Notes: generated by a model from the letters alone, not told the origin. Shown: positions 9,577 to 19,481, counted from the stretch's first letter. The stretch is 64,000 bases of DNA from Bacteroidota bacterium (GCA_005789565.1 SXXL01000006.1:1-64000), one strand, 5' to 3'. A program made the numbers and translations.

Positions 9577-9589
9577 GAATGGGTTGATG

Positions 9590-9597
9590 TATCTTTG
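9590..9597 (+). promoter_or_regulatory. TAnnTTTG -7-like element for the DUF4920 gene
   Basis: TATCTTTG about 31 nt upstream of ATG. Confidence 0.5.
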
Positions 9598-9628
9598 CAC
9601 TCCCATTTTATAACGAAAACCACACGAC

Positions 9629-10108
9629 ATGAAACGCATACTTTTTTCCTCCTTTTTGGTCCTGTCCTTCCTCTTTGCGCAAGCCCAGCCCCCCGCCGGG
9701 GATGCCCTGGCAGGCGATAGCTATGGCGCTAAATTCAAAGTAGAAGAAGCCGTCAGTTTGCAGGATGTAGCCAAAAAACTAAAAGGGGGTTCTGCCATTC
9801 CGGAGGAAATACAAGTCACTGCCAAGGTAACGGATGTTTGTCCCAAAAAAGGTTGCTGGCTGAAGTTGGAATTGTCCAACGGCGAAACCGCCACGGTGAA
9901 AATGAAAGATTACGGTTTCTTCCTCCCGGTTGCTGCCATCGGTAAGCAAGTGGTGATCAACGGGGCCGTGACACTGAAGACCGTCTCCGTCGCCGAGCAA
10001 AAGCACTATGCCGAGGATGCCAAAAAACCTCAGTCCGAGATCGACGCGATAAAAGAACCCAAACAAGAGATCCGGGTGTTGGCCAGCGGAATACAAATCA
10101 CCCAGTAA
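9629..10108 (+). CDS. DUF4920-like exported protein
   Basis: Signal peptide MKRILFSSFLVLSFLFAQAQ; GDSYGAKF...VTAKVTDVCPKKGCWLKLE...KDYGFFLP. Confidence 0.75.
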   Translation: MKRILFSSFLVLSFLFAQAQPPAGDALAGDSYGAKFKVEEAVSLQDVAKKLKGGSAIPEEIQVTAKVTDVCPKKGCWLKLELSNGETATVKMKDYGFFLPVAAIGKQVVINGAVTLKTVSVAEQKHYAEDAKKPQSEIDAIKEPKQEIRVLASGIQITQ

Positions 10109-10110
10109 TT

Positions 10111-10223
10111 GTTTAGAGAGCAGGGTTTAGCATCTAATGTGTTTCTACCCCCAACCTTTTTTGTGCTAAACTCTAAACCCTAAACGCTCAACTCTTCATC
10201 CTTCACCCTTCATCCTTCACCCT
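10111..10223. repeat. Heptanucleotide hairpin element: GTTTAGN arms plus CTTCATC/CTTCACC array
   Basis: Left arm 10111-10132 GTTTAGAGAGCAGGGTTTAGCA; right arm 10164-10185 TGCTAAACTCTAAACCCTAAAC (RC = GTTTAGG GTTTAGA GTTTAGC A); then CTTCATC CTTCACC CTTCATC CTTCACC. Confidence 0.85.
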
Positions 10224-10228
10224 CCCCC

Positions 10229-13200
10229 ATGTACCGCGAGTTTACCGGATTGAATCTTCCAGCCTTGGAAAAAGAGGTGTTGGAAACGTGGGGTCGGGAG
10301 AAAACTTTCGAGCAAAGCATTGCGCATCGCGCCGGGAAGCCGGCCTTTGTGTTTTATGAAGGTCCCCCCAGCGCCAACGGACTACCCGGTATCCATCACG
10401 TCATTTCCCGAACGCTCAAAGACCTGGTCTGTCGCTATCAGACCATGCGGGGACATCAGGTAAAACGCAAGGGCGGTTGGGATACGCACGGACTTCCCAT
10501 CGAACTCGGTGTCGAAAAAGAACTCGGCATCACCAAGGAAGACATCGGCGTGAAGATCTCCGTGGAGGAATACAACCGCAAATGCCGCGAGGCGGTGTTG
10601 CGGTATAAGGACAAATGGGATCAGATCACCACCCAAATGGGATACTGGGTCGATCTCCAACATCCCTACATCACCTTTGAAAATGGATATATTGAAACGC
10701 TCTGGTGGTTGCTGAGTGAACTTTACAAAAAAGGTTTGCTCTACCAGAGTGTCAGCATACAGCCTTATTCACCGGCGGCGGGTACCGGACTCAGTTCGCA
10801 CGAACTCAATCAGCCCGGAACCTATAAAGATGTCAAAGACACTTCGGTGGTGGCTATGTTCAAAGCCATTGCCACCGATCGATCGGCCTTCCTCTTCGAA
10901 CGATCGGGTGGGGCGGAATGTTTCTTTCTGGCCTGGACCACCACGCCGTGGACCTTGCCCTCCAACCTCGGTCTCACCGTAGGCGCCAACATTGATTATG
11001 TGTTGGTCAAAACGATCAATCCCTATACCCATCAAGTCATACACGTCGTTTTAGCCGAGGCCTTGCTCGGTAAACACTTCAAAGAGGAGGGAAAGGACGG
11101 CGATTTCAGTGCCTATCAGGAAAAAGATAAGCTCGTACCCTGGCAAGTACTGCACCGATTCAAAGGATCCGATATCGAAGGGTGTCGATATGAACAACTG
11201 CTCCCCTTTGAGGCCAACCGGCCCGAAAATGTGGAGGGCAATCCGTTTCGGGTGCTGACCGATTCGTTTGTGACCACCGAGGACGGAACCGGTATCGTAC
11301 ACACCGCGCCGGCTTTCGGAGCGGACGACTATAAAGTGGGCAAGCGATATGGTATTGGGATGCTGACGATGGTTGATCGCGAGGGAAAATTCGTGGACGG
11401 GCTGGGCGAATTCAGCGGTCGCTACGTCAAAAATTATAAAGATCAAAAAGACTATGTCGATGTGAACGTCGACCTCGCCGTCAAGCTGAAAAAAGAGAAC
11501 CGCGCCTTCAAGGTAGAAAAATACGAACACGCCTATCCGCATTGCTGGCGTACCGATAAACCTATTCTTTACTATCCGCTGGATGCCTGGTTCATCCGCA
11601 CCACGGCCCTGCGCGACCGGATGGTGGAACTCAACAAGACCATCCGTTGGAAGCCGGCTTCTACCGGAGAGGGACGTTTCGGGAATTGGCTGGAGAATAT
11701 GGTGGACTGGAACCTCAGCCGCAGCCGCTATTGGGGAACGCCTCTCCCGATCTGGCGCACGGAAGACGGAAGCGAAACGCTTTGCATCGGTTCGGTGATG
11801 GAGTTGAAAGAAAAAATTCGTGCGGCCGTGGAGGCGGGTGTCGAGATGCGCGGTTTAAAAAAGGGCATGAATGATCTGACCGCAGCGATCGATTCGCTGG
11901 TGGTCGACCTGCACAAGCCGTATGTGGATGAGATCGTGTTGCTGAGTCCGGGCGGACAACCCATGCACCGCGTACCCGACCTGATCGATGTGTGGTTCGA
12001 TAGTGGTGCCATGCCGTATGCACAGTGGGGACTACCCGATACCAGCTCGAATGCATATGGTCCGCTCACTCCACAAAACTTCTTTGCTTATCACCAACTC
12101 AATGGCAGCGACGGCGGATCGGCCTTCCCGGCCAGTTTCATTGCGGAAGGAGTGGATCAAACGCGTGGCTGGTTTTATACGCTGCACGCGATCGGCAGTT
12201 TGTTATTCGATTCGGTAGCGTATCAGACGGTGGTCAGCAATGGATTGGTGCTGGACAAGAACGGAAACAAGATGAGTAAGCGGCTGGGTAATGTGGTGGA
12301 TCCGTTTCAGACCATTGACAAATATGGGGCAGATGCCACCCGCTGGTATTTGGTGACCAATGCCTCTCCCTGGGATAACCTGAAATTCGATCTGGAGGGC
12401 ATTCAGGAAGTACAACGAAAATTCTTCGGTACACTTTACAATACCTATCAGTTTTTTGTCCTCTATGCCAACCTCGATGGATTTAAATATGCTGAACCCG
12501 ATATTCCGCTGGCGGAAAGACCCGAGATCGATCGGTGGATCCTTTCCTCGTTGCATACATTGGTAAAAGAGGTACAAGCGGCCATGGAGGAGTATGAGCC
12601 GACGCAGGCCGGTCGCCTCATCGAAGATTTTGTGGACGGACAATTGAGCAATTGGTATGTGCGGCTTTGCCGGCGTCGATTCTGGAAAGGTGATTATGGC
12701 ACCGATAAGATCGCGGCCTATCAGACGCTCTATGAATGTTTGGAGACGGTGGTACGGTTGATGGCGCCGATCTCTCCCTTTTTCAGCGACCTGGTTTTCC
12801 GGGAGCTGAATGCGGTGACCCATCGTCAGCCGGTCGATTCTGTACACCTGGCCGATTTCCCGGTCTCGGATCCGCACCGGATCGATTCCGGATTGGAAGA
12901 GCGCATGCAATGGGCGCAGGATGCCAGTTCGCTGGTGTTATCGCTCCGTAAGAAAGTCAAGATCAATGTGCGTCAGCCGCTGCAGAAAATGATGATCCCG
13001 GTGCTGGATCCGAACATGAAAAAACAATTGGAGCGGGTGGCCGACCTCATCAAAGCAGAGGTCAATGTGAAGGAGTTGAGCTACCTCGACCCGAACAACA
13101 CGTTCATCCGCAAAAAGATCAAGCCCAATTTCATTGCTTTGGGAAAGAAACTGGGACCGAAAATGAAGTCAGTTTCTGCGGTTCTGGCAGCGTTTTCACA

Positions 13201-13630
13201 AGAACAGATCGCCGAACTGGAACAAAAGGGTGCCCTGGTTGTAGCGTTGGATGGAGAACCTTTTTCCCTGCAGGTGGGGGAAACGGAGATCACCAGTGAG
13301 GATGTGCCGGGATGGACAGTGGCTTCCAAGGGCCGGATCACGGTGGCGCTGGACCTGAACCTCACCCCGGAACTCGTGGCGGAGGGGCAGGCAAGGGAGC
13401 TGGTGAATCGGATCCAGAAGATTCGGAAGGATAGCGGATTTGAGTTGACGGACCGGGTGCAGGTAAGCCTTTTTGCCCCCTCGGGGCTCACCGTGTCTTT
13501 CGGACGCTTTAAGGACTATATTTGCGCGGAAATTCTGGCTGACGACCTTCATTTTGAAGTTGGTCCCCAAGCCCAGGAAATTGAAATAAACGGTGAAAAT
13601 CTGACTGTTACGGTCACAAAAAAAGGCTAA
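10229..13630 (+). CDS. ileS: Isoleucyl-tRNA synthetase
   Basis: FYEGPPSANGLPGIHHVISRTLKDL, WDTHGLPIE, GNKMSKRLGN; 1133 aa. Confidence 0.97.
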   Translation: MYREFTGLNLPALEKEVLETWGREKTFEQSIAHRAGKPAFVFYEGPPSANGLPGIHHVISRTLKDLVCRYQTMRGHQVKRKGGWDTHGLPIELGVEKELGITKEDIGVKISVEEYNRKCREAVLRYKDKWDQITTQMGYWVDLQHPYITFENGYIETLWWLLSELYKKGLLYQSVSIQPYSPAAGTGLSSHELNQPGTYKDVKDTSVVAMFKAIATDRSAFLFERSGGAECFFLAWTTTPWTLPSNLGLTVGANIDYVLVKTINPYTHQVIHVVLAEALLGKHFKEEGKDGDFSAYQEKDKLVPWQVLHRFKGSDIEGCRYEQLLPFEANRPENVEGNPFRVLTDSFVTTEDGTGIVHTAPAFGADDYKVGKRYGIGMLTMVDREGKFVDGLGEFSGRYVKNYKDQKDYVDVNVDLAVKLKKENRAFKVEKYEHAYPHCWRTDKPILYYPLDAWFIRTTALRDRMVELNKTIRWKPASTGEGRFGNWLENMVDWNLSRSRYWGTPLPIWRTEDGSETLCIGSVMELKEKIRAAVEAGVEMRGLKKGMNDLTAAIDSLVVDLHKPYVDEIVLLSPGGQPMHRVPDLIDVWFDSGAMPYAQWGLPDTSSNAYGPLTPQNFFAYHQLNGSDGGSAFPASFIAEGVDQTRGWFYTLHAIGSLLFDSVAYQTVVSNGLVLDKNGNKMSKRLGNVVDPFQTIDKYGADATRWYLVTNASPWDNLKFDLEGIQEVQRKFFGTLYNTYQFFVLYANLDGFKYAEPDIPLAERPEIDRWILSSLHTLVKEVQAAMEEYEPTQAGRLIEDFVDGQLSNWYVRLCRRRFWKGDYGTDKIAAYQTLYECLETVVRLMAPISPFFSDLVFRELNAVTHRQPVDSVHLADFPVSDPHRIDSGLEERMQWAQDASSLVLSLRKKVKINVRQPLQKMMIPVLDPNMKKQLERVADLIKAEVNVKELSYLDPNNTFIRKKIKPNFIALGKKLGPKMKSVSAVLAAFSQEQIAELEQKGALVVALDGEPFSLQVGETEITSEDVPGWTVASKGRITVALDLNLTPELVAEGQARELVNRIQKIRKDSGFELTDRVQVSLFAPSGLTVSFGRFKDYICAEILADDLHFEVGPQAQEIEINGENLTVTVTKKG

Positions 13631-13633
13631 TAT

Positions 13634-14611
13634 ATGGCCCTCAAGAAAAAACCCACTCCGAAGAAAACCGCCAAACCGGTAGCCAAGGCCAAGCCTGTTG
13701 CCAAAAAGACTGCACCGAAGAATGCTGCCAAACCGGCGCCTAAGGTCAAGCCTGTTGCTAAAAAGCCTGCACCGAAGAATGCTGCTAAACCGGTGGTCAA
13801 GGCCAAGCCGGTTGCAAAAAAGCCTGAACCGAAGAAAGCGGCGAAACCTTTGGCCAAGGCTAAACCGGTGGCGGTAAAACCGGCTGCCAAAGCTCCGGTC
13901 AAGCCCGTCTCCAAACCGGTGGCGGTGAAACCAGCTGTTAAAGCCTCGGCCAAGCCTGTCGCTAAACCCGTCACTAAGTCAACAGCCAAACCCGCGGCGG
14001 TGGTCGCCAAGCCGGCGCCTGCCCCTGCCAAGCCTGTTGTTCCAGCTCCGAAACCGGTAGCCAAGAAAAATGATCCGGCCAGTTTGGTGTCCATCAAACC
14101 CAAGGCTCCGGTCGTGACAAAAAAAGAACCTCCTCGTCCGGCCAAAGTGGTGCTTCCCAAGCTCACCACTCGGAGTGCCGTTAAATACGAACCTGATTTT
14201 ACGCGTTCGGTGTTGGACTCGAAGCCCAGTTTGCCGGCGGGTCCCACCATGCGCTATTCCGATTCCGACCTCGCCGAGTTCCGCGAGATCATTTCCCGCA
14301 AGTTGGATGCGGCCAAGAAAGAGTTGGCGTACTTGCAGGGATTGATCACCCGCAAGGATGAGAGCGGCGATTTTGAAGATGCCCGGTATATGACCATGGA
14401 AGATGGCAGCGTAAGCATGGAGCGTGAGCAATTGGGACAGATGGCCAGCCGCCAGATCACCTTCATCGATCACCTCGAAAAGGCCCTGATGCGCATCGAA
14501 AATAAAACCTACGGGGTATGTCGGGTCACTGGTAAACTGATCGACAAGGCCCGCCTTCGCGCCGTTCCTCATGCCACCCTCAGTATTGAGGCGAAGCAGA
14601 TGCGGAAGTAA
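13634..14611 (+). CDS. DksA/TraR-family protein with long Lys/Pro/Ala-rich N-terminal tail
   Basis: About 180 aa of KPVAKAKPVAKKPAPK-like repeats followed by DLAEFREIISRKLDAAKKEL...RIENKTYGVCRVTGKLIDKARLRAVPHATLSIEAK. Confidence 0.8.
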   Translation: MALKKKPTPKKTAKPVAKAKPVAKKTAPKNAAKPAPKVKPVAKKPAPKNAAKPVVKAKPVAKKPEPKKAAKPLAKAKPVAVKPAAKAPVKPVSKPVAVKPAVKASAKPVAKPVTKSTAKPAAVVAKPAPAPAKPVVPAPKPVAKKNDPASLVSIKPKAPVVTKKEPPRPAKVVLPKLTTRSAVKYEPDFTRSVLDSKPSLPAGPTMRYSDSDLAEFREIISRKLDAAKKELAYLQGLITRKDESGDFEDARYMTMEDGSVSMEREQLGQMASRQITFIDHLEKALMRIENKTYGVCRVTGKLIDKARLRAVPHATLSIEAKQMRK

Positions 14612-14614
14612 TTT

Positions 14615-14671
14615 GGTTTAGGGTAGAGAGTAGAGTGTAGAGATCTCAACCCTCATCCCTCAACTCTAAAC
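14615..14671. repeat. Heptanucleotide hairpin element, GTTTAGG/GTAGAGN class
   Basis: Left GTTTAGG GTAGAGA GTAGAGT GTAGAGA; right arm RC = GTTTAGA GTTGAGG GATGAGG GTTGAG. Confidence 0.8.
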
Positions 14672-14679
14672 AATCTCTC

Positions 14680-16017
14680 ATGAAACGAATAGTTGTCATC
14701 TTACTCCTTCTTCCCGTTGTGTTGCTGGCACAACCACGTGTCATCAGTGGTCCGATGTTGGCCGGTGTGGAATTGAGGGATGTGCGGGTGTGGACGGAGG
14801 TTTCGCCCGAGGTGAAATCCGTTTCGATCCGATACGGACAAATCGGTAAAGAGATGACGGGTCAGGCTACTTACCGTGGTGCATTGGGCAAGGATTTTAA
14901 TCCCATCACCGTTACGATAGGCGGACTCGAGCCTAATACTACCTACGATTATTCGATCTATATCAACGGAAAGAAAACCGATCGGGGCGGTTCGTTCACC
15001 ACCAAAGAGCTTTGGCAGTGGCGCAAGCCTGCGCCGGATTTTTCCTTCCTGGCAGGTTCCTGTTCCTATTTCAACGAGGCGAATTATGATCGGCCCGGTC
15101 GTTCCTACGGACAAGACTCGAGCATCTTTGAACCCATGTCAAAGGAAAAAGCTGCTTTCATGCTTTGGCTGGGTGATGCCTGGTATACGCGGGAGGTGGA
15201 TTATTATAGTGAGTGGGGACTTTGGAACCGCGCCAGCCGCGACCGTTCCTTGGGCGTTCTGCAACCACTCTGGAAAGCCATGCCGCATTACGGCATTTGG
15301 GATGATCATGACTATGGCCCCAACAACAGTGGCAAGAGCTACGAGCTCAAGGAAGTGAGCCGTCAGGTGTTCAATGCCTATTTTCCAAATAAATCGGCCG
15401 GGCAGAATGGGCAGGGCATCTATACCAAGCTCCAGCACAATGATGCTGATTTCTTTTTGGTGGATGATCGCTGGTGGAGAAGTGAGGACCGCACCCGTGA
15501 CTCGATCAATGGTCAGCCCAACCCCGACAAGCGCATGCTGGGTGCTCCGCAAATGGAGTGGTTAAAAGATGCCTTGTTGTACAGCAACGCTGTTTTCAAG
15601 TTTATCGTGGTGGGCAGTCAGGCCCTGAACGATGTATCGCCCTACGATAAATGGAACGATTTCCCTCTTGAGCGTCAAGAGCTGATGGATTTCATCCGAC
15701 AGTATAAGATCAATGGCGTGGTCTTTATCAGTGGCGACCGTCATCACAGCGAAGTCATTAAAATGACTCGTCCGGGTACTTACCCCCTTTACGACATCAC
15801 CGTTTCTCCGCTTACGTCGGGTACGCACAAGTTCGATGGTCCCGAGGCCAACAATCCTCTCCGGGTATTTGGACTGGATCAAAAGAACAATTACGGACGC
15901 TTTTCCATTACCGGTCCGAAAGGACTTCGCAAGCTCACCGTCGAATTTCTTGGCACGAAGGGAGAGAAGCTGGGAAGTTGGGAGGTCAATGAGAGCGATC
16001 TGAAAACGCCTCGCTGA
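14680..16017 (+). CDS. PhoD-like alkaline phosphatase / phosphodiesterase
   Basis: FSFLAGSCSYFNE, MLWLGDAWYTRE, YGIWDDHDYGPNNS, VVFISGDRHHSEV motifs; signal peptide. Confidence 0.88.
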   Translation: MKRIVVILLLLPVVLLAQPRVISGPMLAGVELRDVRVWTEVSPEVKSVSIRYGQIGKEMTGQATYRGALGKDFNPITVTIGGLEPNTTYDYSIYINGKKTDRGGSFTTKELWQWRKPAPDFSFLAGSCSYFNEANYDRPGRSYGQDSSIFEPMSKEKAAFMLWLGDAWYTREVDYYSEWGLWNRASRDRSLGVLQPLWKAMPHYGIWDDHDYGPNNSGKSYELKEVSRQVFNAYFPNKSAGQNGQGIYTKLQHNDADFFLVDDRWWRSEDRTRDSINGQPNPDKRMLGAPQMEWLKDALLYSNAVFKFIVVGSQALNDVSPYDKWNDFPLERQELMDFIRQYKINGVVFISGDRHHSEVIKMTRPGTYPLYDITVSPLTSGTHKFDGPEANNPLRVFGLDQKNNYGRFSITGPKGLRKLTVEFLGTKGEKLGSWEVNESDLKTPR

Positions 16018-16446
16018 TCAGAGTATTTTCTCCATCACCACATGCGGCAGGGTGACTTCGGTAAATGCCGGGCTGGTGACTTGGTACCCCATTTTTTCAT
16101 AGAACCCCACGGCGTGCTCACGGGCATGCATGATCATGTTTCGGTATCCTTGATCCCGGGCGATGTTTTCCGCAAAATTCATCAGGGCCTTGCCCACGCC
16201 TTTTCGTTGGAGTTTGTCCGACACCGCCATTTGTCGAAGCCGGACCGTTTTGTCGTTTTCCCGAACCAGCATGCAGCAGCCCAGCAGGCTATCCTCTTCA
16301 AAAGCTCCGATGTGCACATGCTTCTGTTCCGTTTCCAGCTCAGCCGGTTCCAGCTGCAGGCCCAAGGGACGACGCAGGATGTCTTGCCGGAGGCGGACCA
16401 TTTCCTGGTATTCGGGGGTTCCGTGGTCGATGATCTTGAGGGCCAT
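16018..16446 (-). CDS. GNAT-family N-acetyltransferase
   Basis: VRLRQMAVSDKLQRKGVGKALMNFAENIARDQGYRNMIMHAREHAVGFYEKMGY. Confidence 0.9.
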   Translation of the reverse strand: MALKIIDHGTPEYQEMVRLRQDILRRPLGLQLEPAELETEQKHVHIGAFEEDSLLGCCMLVRENDKTVRLRQMAVSDKLQRKGVGKALMNFAENIARDQGYRNMIMHAREHAVGFYEKMGYQVTSPAFTEVTLPHVVMEKIL

Positions 16447-16603
16447 AAAAAATAGCTGGACATTCAATATACGATTTTCCGGCGAAACGGGTCCCCGTTC
16501 AATGATCTCAGTCGGACATTAAACAATCTGAGTCATTCGTTTTCAACTATTTATCTGTTATCGGAAAAAAGGGTCCGGAGGCTGTCATTTTGATCAAAAA
16601 CTA

Positions 16604-16611
16604 TATTTTTG
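16604..16611 (+). promoter_or_regulatory. TAnnTTTG -7-like element for acpP
   Basis: TATTTTTG upstream of acpP. Confidence 0.5.
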
Positions 16612-16636
16612 CACCCAATAAACAAAACCTTAACAC

Positions 16637-16873
16637 ATGTCAGACATCGCATCTCGAGTCAAAAAGATCATCGTGGATAAACTGGGTGTAGATGAAGCCG
16701 AGGTGACCAACGAAGCCTCCTTCACCAACGATCTGGGAGCAGACTCTTTGGATACCGTAGAACTCATCATGGAGTTCGAAAAGGAGTTCAACATCTCCAT
16801 CCCCGATGAGCAGGCTGAAACCATCACTACGGTTGGACAGGCCATCACTTATTTGGAAGAGCATTCCAAATAA
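16637..16873 (+). CDS. acpP: Acyl carrier protein
   Basis: 78 aa; phosphopantetheine site [19 protein letters not shown]. Confidence 0.97.
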   Translation: MSDIASRVKKIIVDKLGVDEAEVTNEASFTNDLGADSLDTVELIMEFEKEFNISIPDEQAETITTVGQAITYLEEHSK

Positions 16874-16924
16874 TTCGACTCCGAGTCGTCAGCCGACCTT
16901 CGACGAAACGACTGATACATGATT

Positions 16925-16968
16925 AACCGCCTTCTTGATCGGACGCCCGGCTTGAGAAGGCGGTTTTC
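16925..16968 (+). terminator. Rho-independent-like terminator/attenuator between acpP and fabF
   Basis: AACCGCCTTCT ... AGAAGGCGGTT followed by TTCATTT. Confidence 0.65.
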
Positions 16969-17001
16969 ATTTAATCCAAATCTTCTGACTAACTTTCCCC
17001 T

Positions 17002-18258
17002 ATGGAATTGAAACGCGTAGTGGTTACCGGTATCGGTGCCCTCACTCCGATCGGTAACAACCTGGACGATTACTGGAACGCCCTATTGGCCGGTAAATCC
17101 GGTGCGGGTCCCATCACCCAATTCGATGCCAGTAAATTCCGGACCCGTTTTGCCTGCGAGATCAAAAACTTCGACCCCACCCAATTTCTAGATAAGAAAG
17201 AAGCCCGGAAGCTCGATCGTTTCACGCAACTCGCGTTAGTCGTGAGCGACCAGGCCATGGCCGATGCCGGTCTGAACAAAGACAACATCGATCCCGATCG
17301 GGTGGGCGTGGTCTTTGCCAGTGGAATTGGCGGACTCATCACCTTTCAGCATGAGGTGACCGAATTCGCCAAAGGCGATGGTACCCCACGCTTCAACCCT
17401 TTCTTCATTCCCAAGATGATCCTGGACATAGCGGCCGGGCATATTTCCATGCGGCACAATCTGCGCGGACCCAATTTTGCCGTAGTCAGTGCCTGTGCCA
17501 GTAGTACGCACGCCATCATGGATGCTTTCAACTTATTGCGGTTGGGCAAAGCGGATATCATTCTTTCCGGCGGGGCTGAATCGGTGATCAGTGAAGCCGG
17601 GGTTGGCGGGTTCAATGCGATGAAAGCGATGAGTGAACGCAACGATGATCCGCATACGGCCAGCCGTCCCTACGACAAAGACCGCGACGGATTCGTCATG
17701 GGCGAAGCCGCCGGCTGCCTGGTGCTGGAAACACTCGACAGTGCCTTGGCGCGCGGTGCCAAGATCTATTGCGAAGTAGCCGGTGCCGGTGCCACGGCCG
17801 ATGCCTATCACATCACGGCCCCGCACCCGGAAGGGTTGGGCGCCAAGAACGTGATGTTTGCCGCCTTGGCGGAGGCGGGTATGCGTCCCGACGAGATCGA
17901 TTACATTAACACCCACGGCACCTCTACGCCCATTGGTGATGGAGCCGAGGTCAAGGCCATCACCCAGGTATTTGGGGAACACGCGTATCAGCTCAACATC
18001 AGTGCCACGAAATCCATGACCGGTCACTGTTTGGGGGCTGCCGGTGTCATCGAGGCTATTGCCAGTATCCAGGCCGTGATACACGATATCATTCCGCCCA
18101 CCATCAACCACTTCACGGACGATCCTGATCTGGACCCCAAGCTGAATTTCACCTTCAATAAACCCCAGGCTCGTACCGTGCGCGCGGCCCTCAGCAATAC
18201 GTTCGGTTTTGGCGGACACAACGCGTGTGTGATCGTGAAAAAGTATGGCGGATCATAA
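17002..18258 (+). CDS. fabF: Beta-ketoacyl-ACP synthase II
   Basis: VVSACASSTHAI catalytic Cys, NTHGTSTPIGD, SATKSMTGHCLGAAG, LSNTFGFGGHNA. Confidence 0.97.
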   Translation: MELKRVVVTGIGALTPIGNNLDDYWNALLAGKSGAGPITQFDASKFRTRFACEIKNFDPTQFLDKKEARKLDRFTQLALVVSDQAMADAGLNKDNIDPDRVGVVFASGIGGLITFQHEVTEFAKGDGTPRFNPFFIPKMILDIAAGHISMRHNLRGPNFAVVSACASSTHAIMDAFNLLRLGKADIILSGGAESVISEAGVGGFNAMKAMSERNDDPHTASRPYDKDRDGFVMGEAAGCLVLETLDSALARGAKIYCEVAGAGATADAYHITAPHPEGLGAKNVMFAALAEAGMRPDEIDYINTHGTSTPIGDGAEVKAITQVFGEHAYQLNISATKSMTGHCLGAAGVIEAIASIQAVIHDIIPPTINHFTDDPDLDPKLNFTFNKPQARTVRAALSNTFGFGGHNACVIVKKYGGS

Positions 18259-18964
18259 TTTCCTTCACCGGATATTCGGATCGGCCGAGCAACGGATCTT
18301 CCGAAAGAACTTGCGCAACTTGTTGGGATTTCGTCCCCGTAACTTCTCCGTCTACGAACTGGCGCTGACCCATCGGTCGCTCAAAGAGCCGATCGACCAA
18401 AACAATGAGCGCCTTGAATTTTTAGGGGATGCGATCTTAAGTTCCCTCGTGGCCGAGTACCTGTTCAAACGCTATCCGTACAAGGAAGAAGGATTTTTAA
18501 CGGAGATGCGCAGCAAGATGGTGAACCGACAGCAGCTGAATGATATTGCATTGCGGATGGGACTGAACAAAATCGCCATCTTCAACCGATCTGATGGGGC
18601 CCTTCGCAACAGCCAGATCTTCGGGAATACCCTCGAGGCCCTGGTGGGGGCGATCTATCTCGATCAGGGTTATACGTACACCGACAAATGGGTGCTGCGT
18701 AACCTGATCCAGCCGCATTTATCGATGGACGACCTCGAGTCGATCGACCTCAACCTGAAAAACAAATTATACGGTTGGGTGAACCGACAAGGAAAAACGC
18801 TTGAATTCGTGACCCTGCATGAAAAACTGGAGCGTGGCCGTCGGCTCTTTACCATTGCCGCCGTCATCGATGGCGAACCCATCTCCGAAGGAAAAGGGTA
18901 TAATAAGAAGGATGCTTCCCACATCGCCGCGGAAGCGGCGATACATAAACTCGGGATAGAGTAG
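18245..18964 (+). CDS. rnc: Ribonuclease III
   Basis: NERLEFLGDAILSSLVAEYLF signature; C-terminal dsRBD GKGYNKKDASHIAAEAAIHKL; overlaps the fabF 3' end. Confidence 0.96.
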   Translation: MADHNFLHRIFGSAEQRIFRKNLRNLLGFRPRNFSVYELALTHRSLKEPIDQNNERLEFLGDAILSSLVAEYLFKRYPYKEEGFLTEMRSKMVNRQQLNDIALRMGLNKIAIFNRSDGALRNSQIFGNTLEALVGAIYLDQGYTYTDKWVLRNLIQPHLSMDDLESIDLNLKNKLYGWVNRQGKTLEFVTLHEKLERGRRLFTIAAVIDGEPISEGKGYNKKDASHIAAEAAIHKLGIE

Positions 18965-19046
18965 TTCGGAGTTCAGCGTTCGGAGTTCAGTGATGAGTTA
19001 TTCGTTTGAAGTCGGACTCCAAACTCCAAACTCCGAACTCCGAACT
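18964..19046. repeat. Heptanucleotide hairpin element, GTTCGGA class
   Basis: Left 18964-18991 GTTCGGA GTTCAGC GTTCGGA GTTCAGT; right 19016-19046 RC = GTTCGGA GTTCGGA GTTTGGA GTTTGGA GT. Confidence 0.9.
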
Positions 19047-19049
19047 GAT

Positions 19050-19442
19050 TCAGCCCTTGGGCTGAATCAAGTCCCAGAGATTCCCATACAAATCCTCAAA
19101 CACCAGTACGTCGCCGAAGGCTTCGTGGGAGCGATCCCGAACGATCCGTATCCCGTTTTCCCTCAGCCGTCGCTCGTCGGATAGGATATCATCGGTATGC
19201 AGGAAGAGAAATACGCGTCCCCCGGTCTGATCCCCCACCCGCGTCAATTGATGTTCGTTGGCCGCTTTGGCCAGCAAAAGCCGACAACTGTTCTCCCCCG
19301 GAGATACGGCCACCCAACGCTTGGTTTCACTCATCACCGTATCCTCGAGCAACGTAAAACCTAACTTCCGTACGTAGAAGTCGATCGCCTCGTCGTAATC
19401 TCGCACCACCAAGGTGAACTGAAACAATTGATGATTCGGCAT
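19050..19442 (-). CDS. VOC-family (glyoxalase-like) protein
   Basis: FTLVVRDYDEAIDFYVRKLGFTLLEDT...HEAFGDVLVFEDLYGNLWDLIQP. Confidence 0.87.
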   Translation of the reverse strand: MPNHQLFQFTLVVRDYDEAIDFYVRKLGFTLLEDTVMSETKRWVAVSPGENSCRLLLAKAANEHQLTRVGDQTGGRVFLFLHTDDILSDERRLRENGIRIVRDRSHEAFGDVLVFEDLYGNLWDLIQPKG

Positions 19443-19481
19443 AAATGAATGCGCGTTAGAATAGAACTTGGTTAAAACCCA

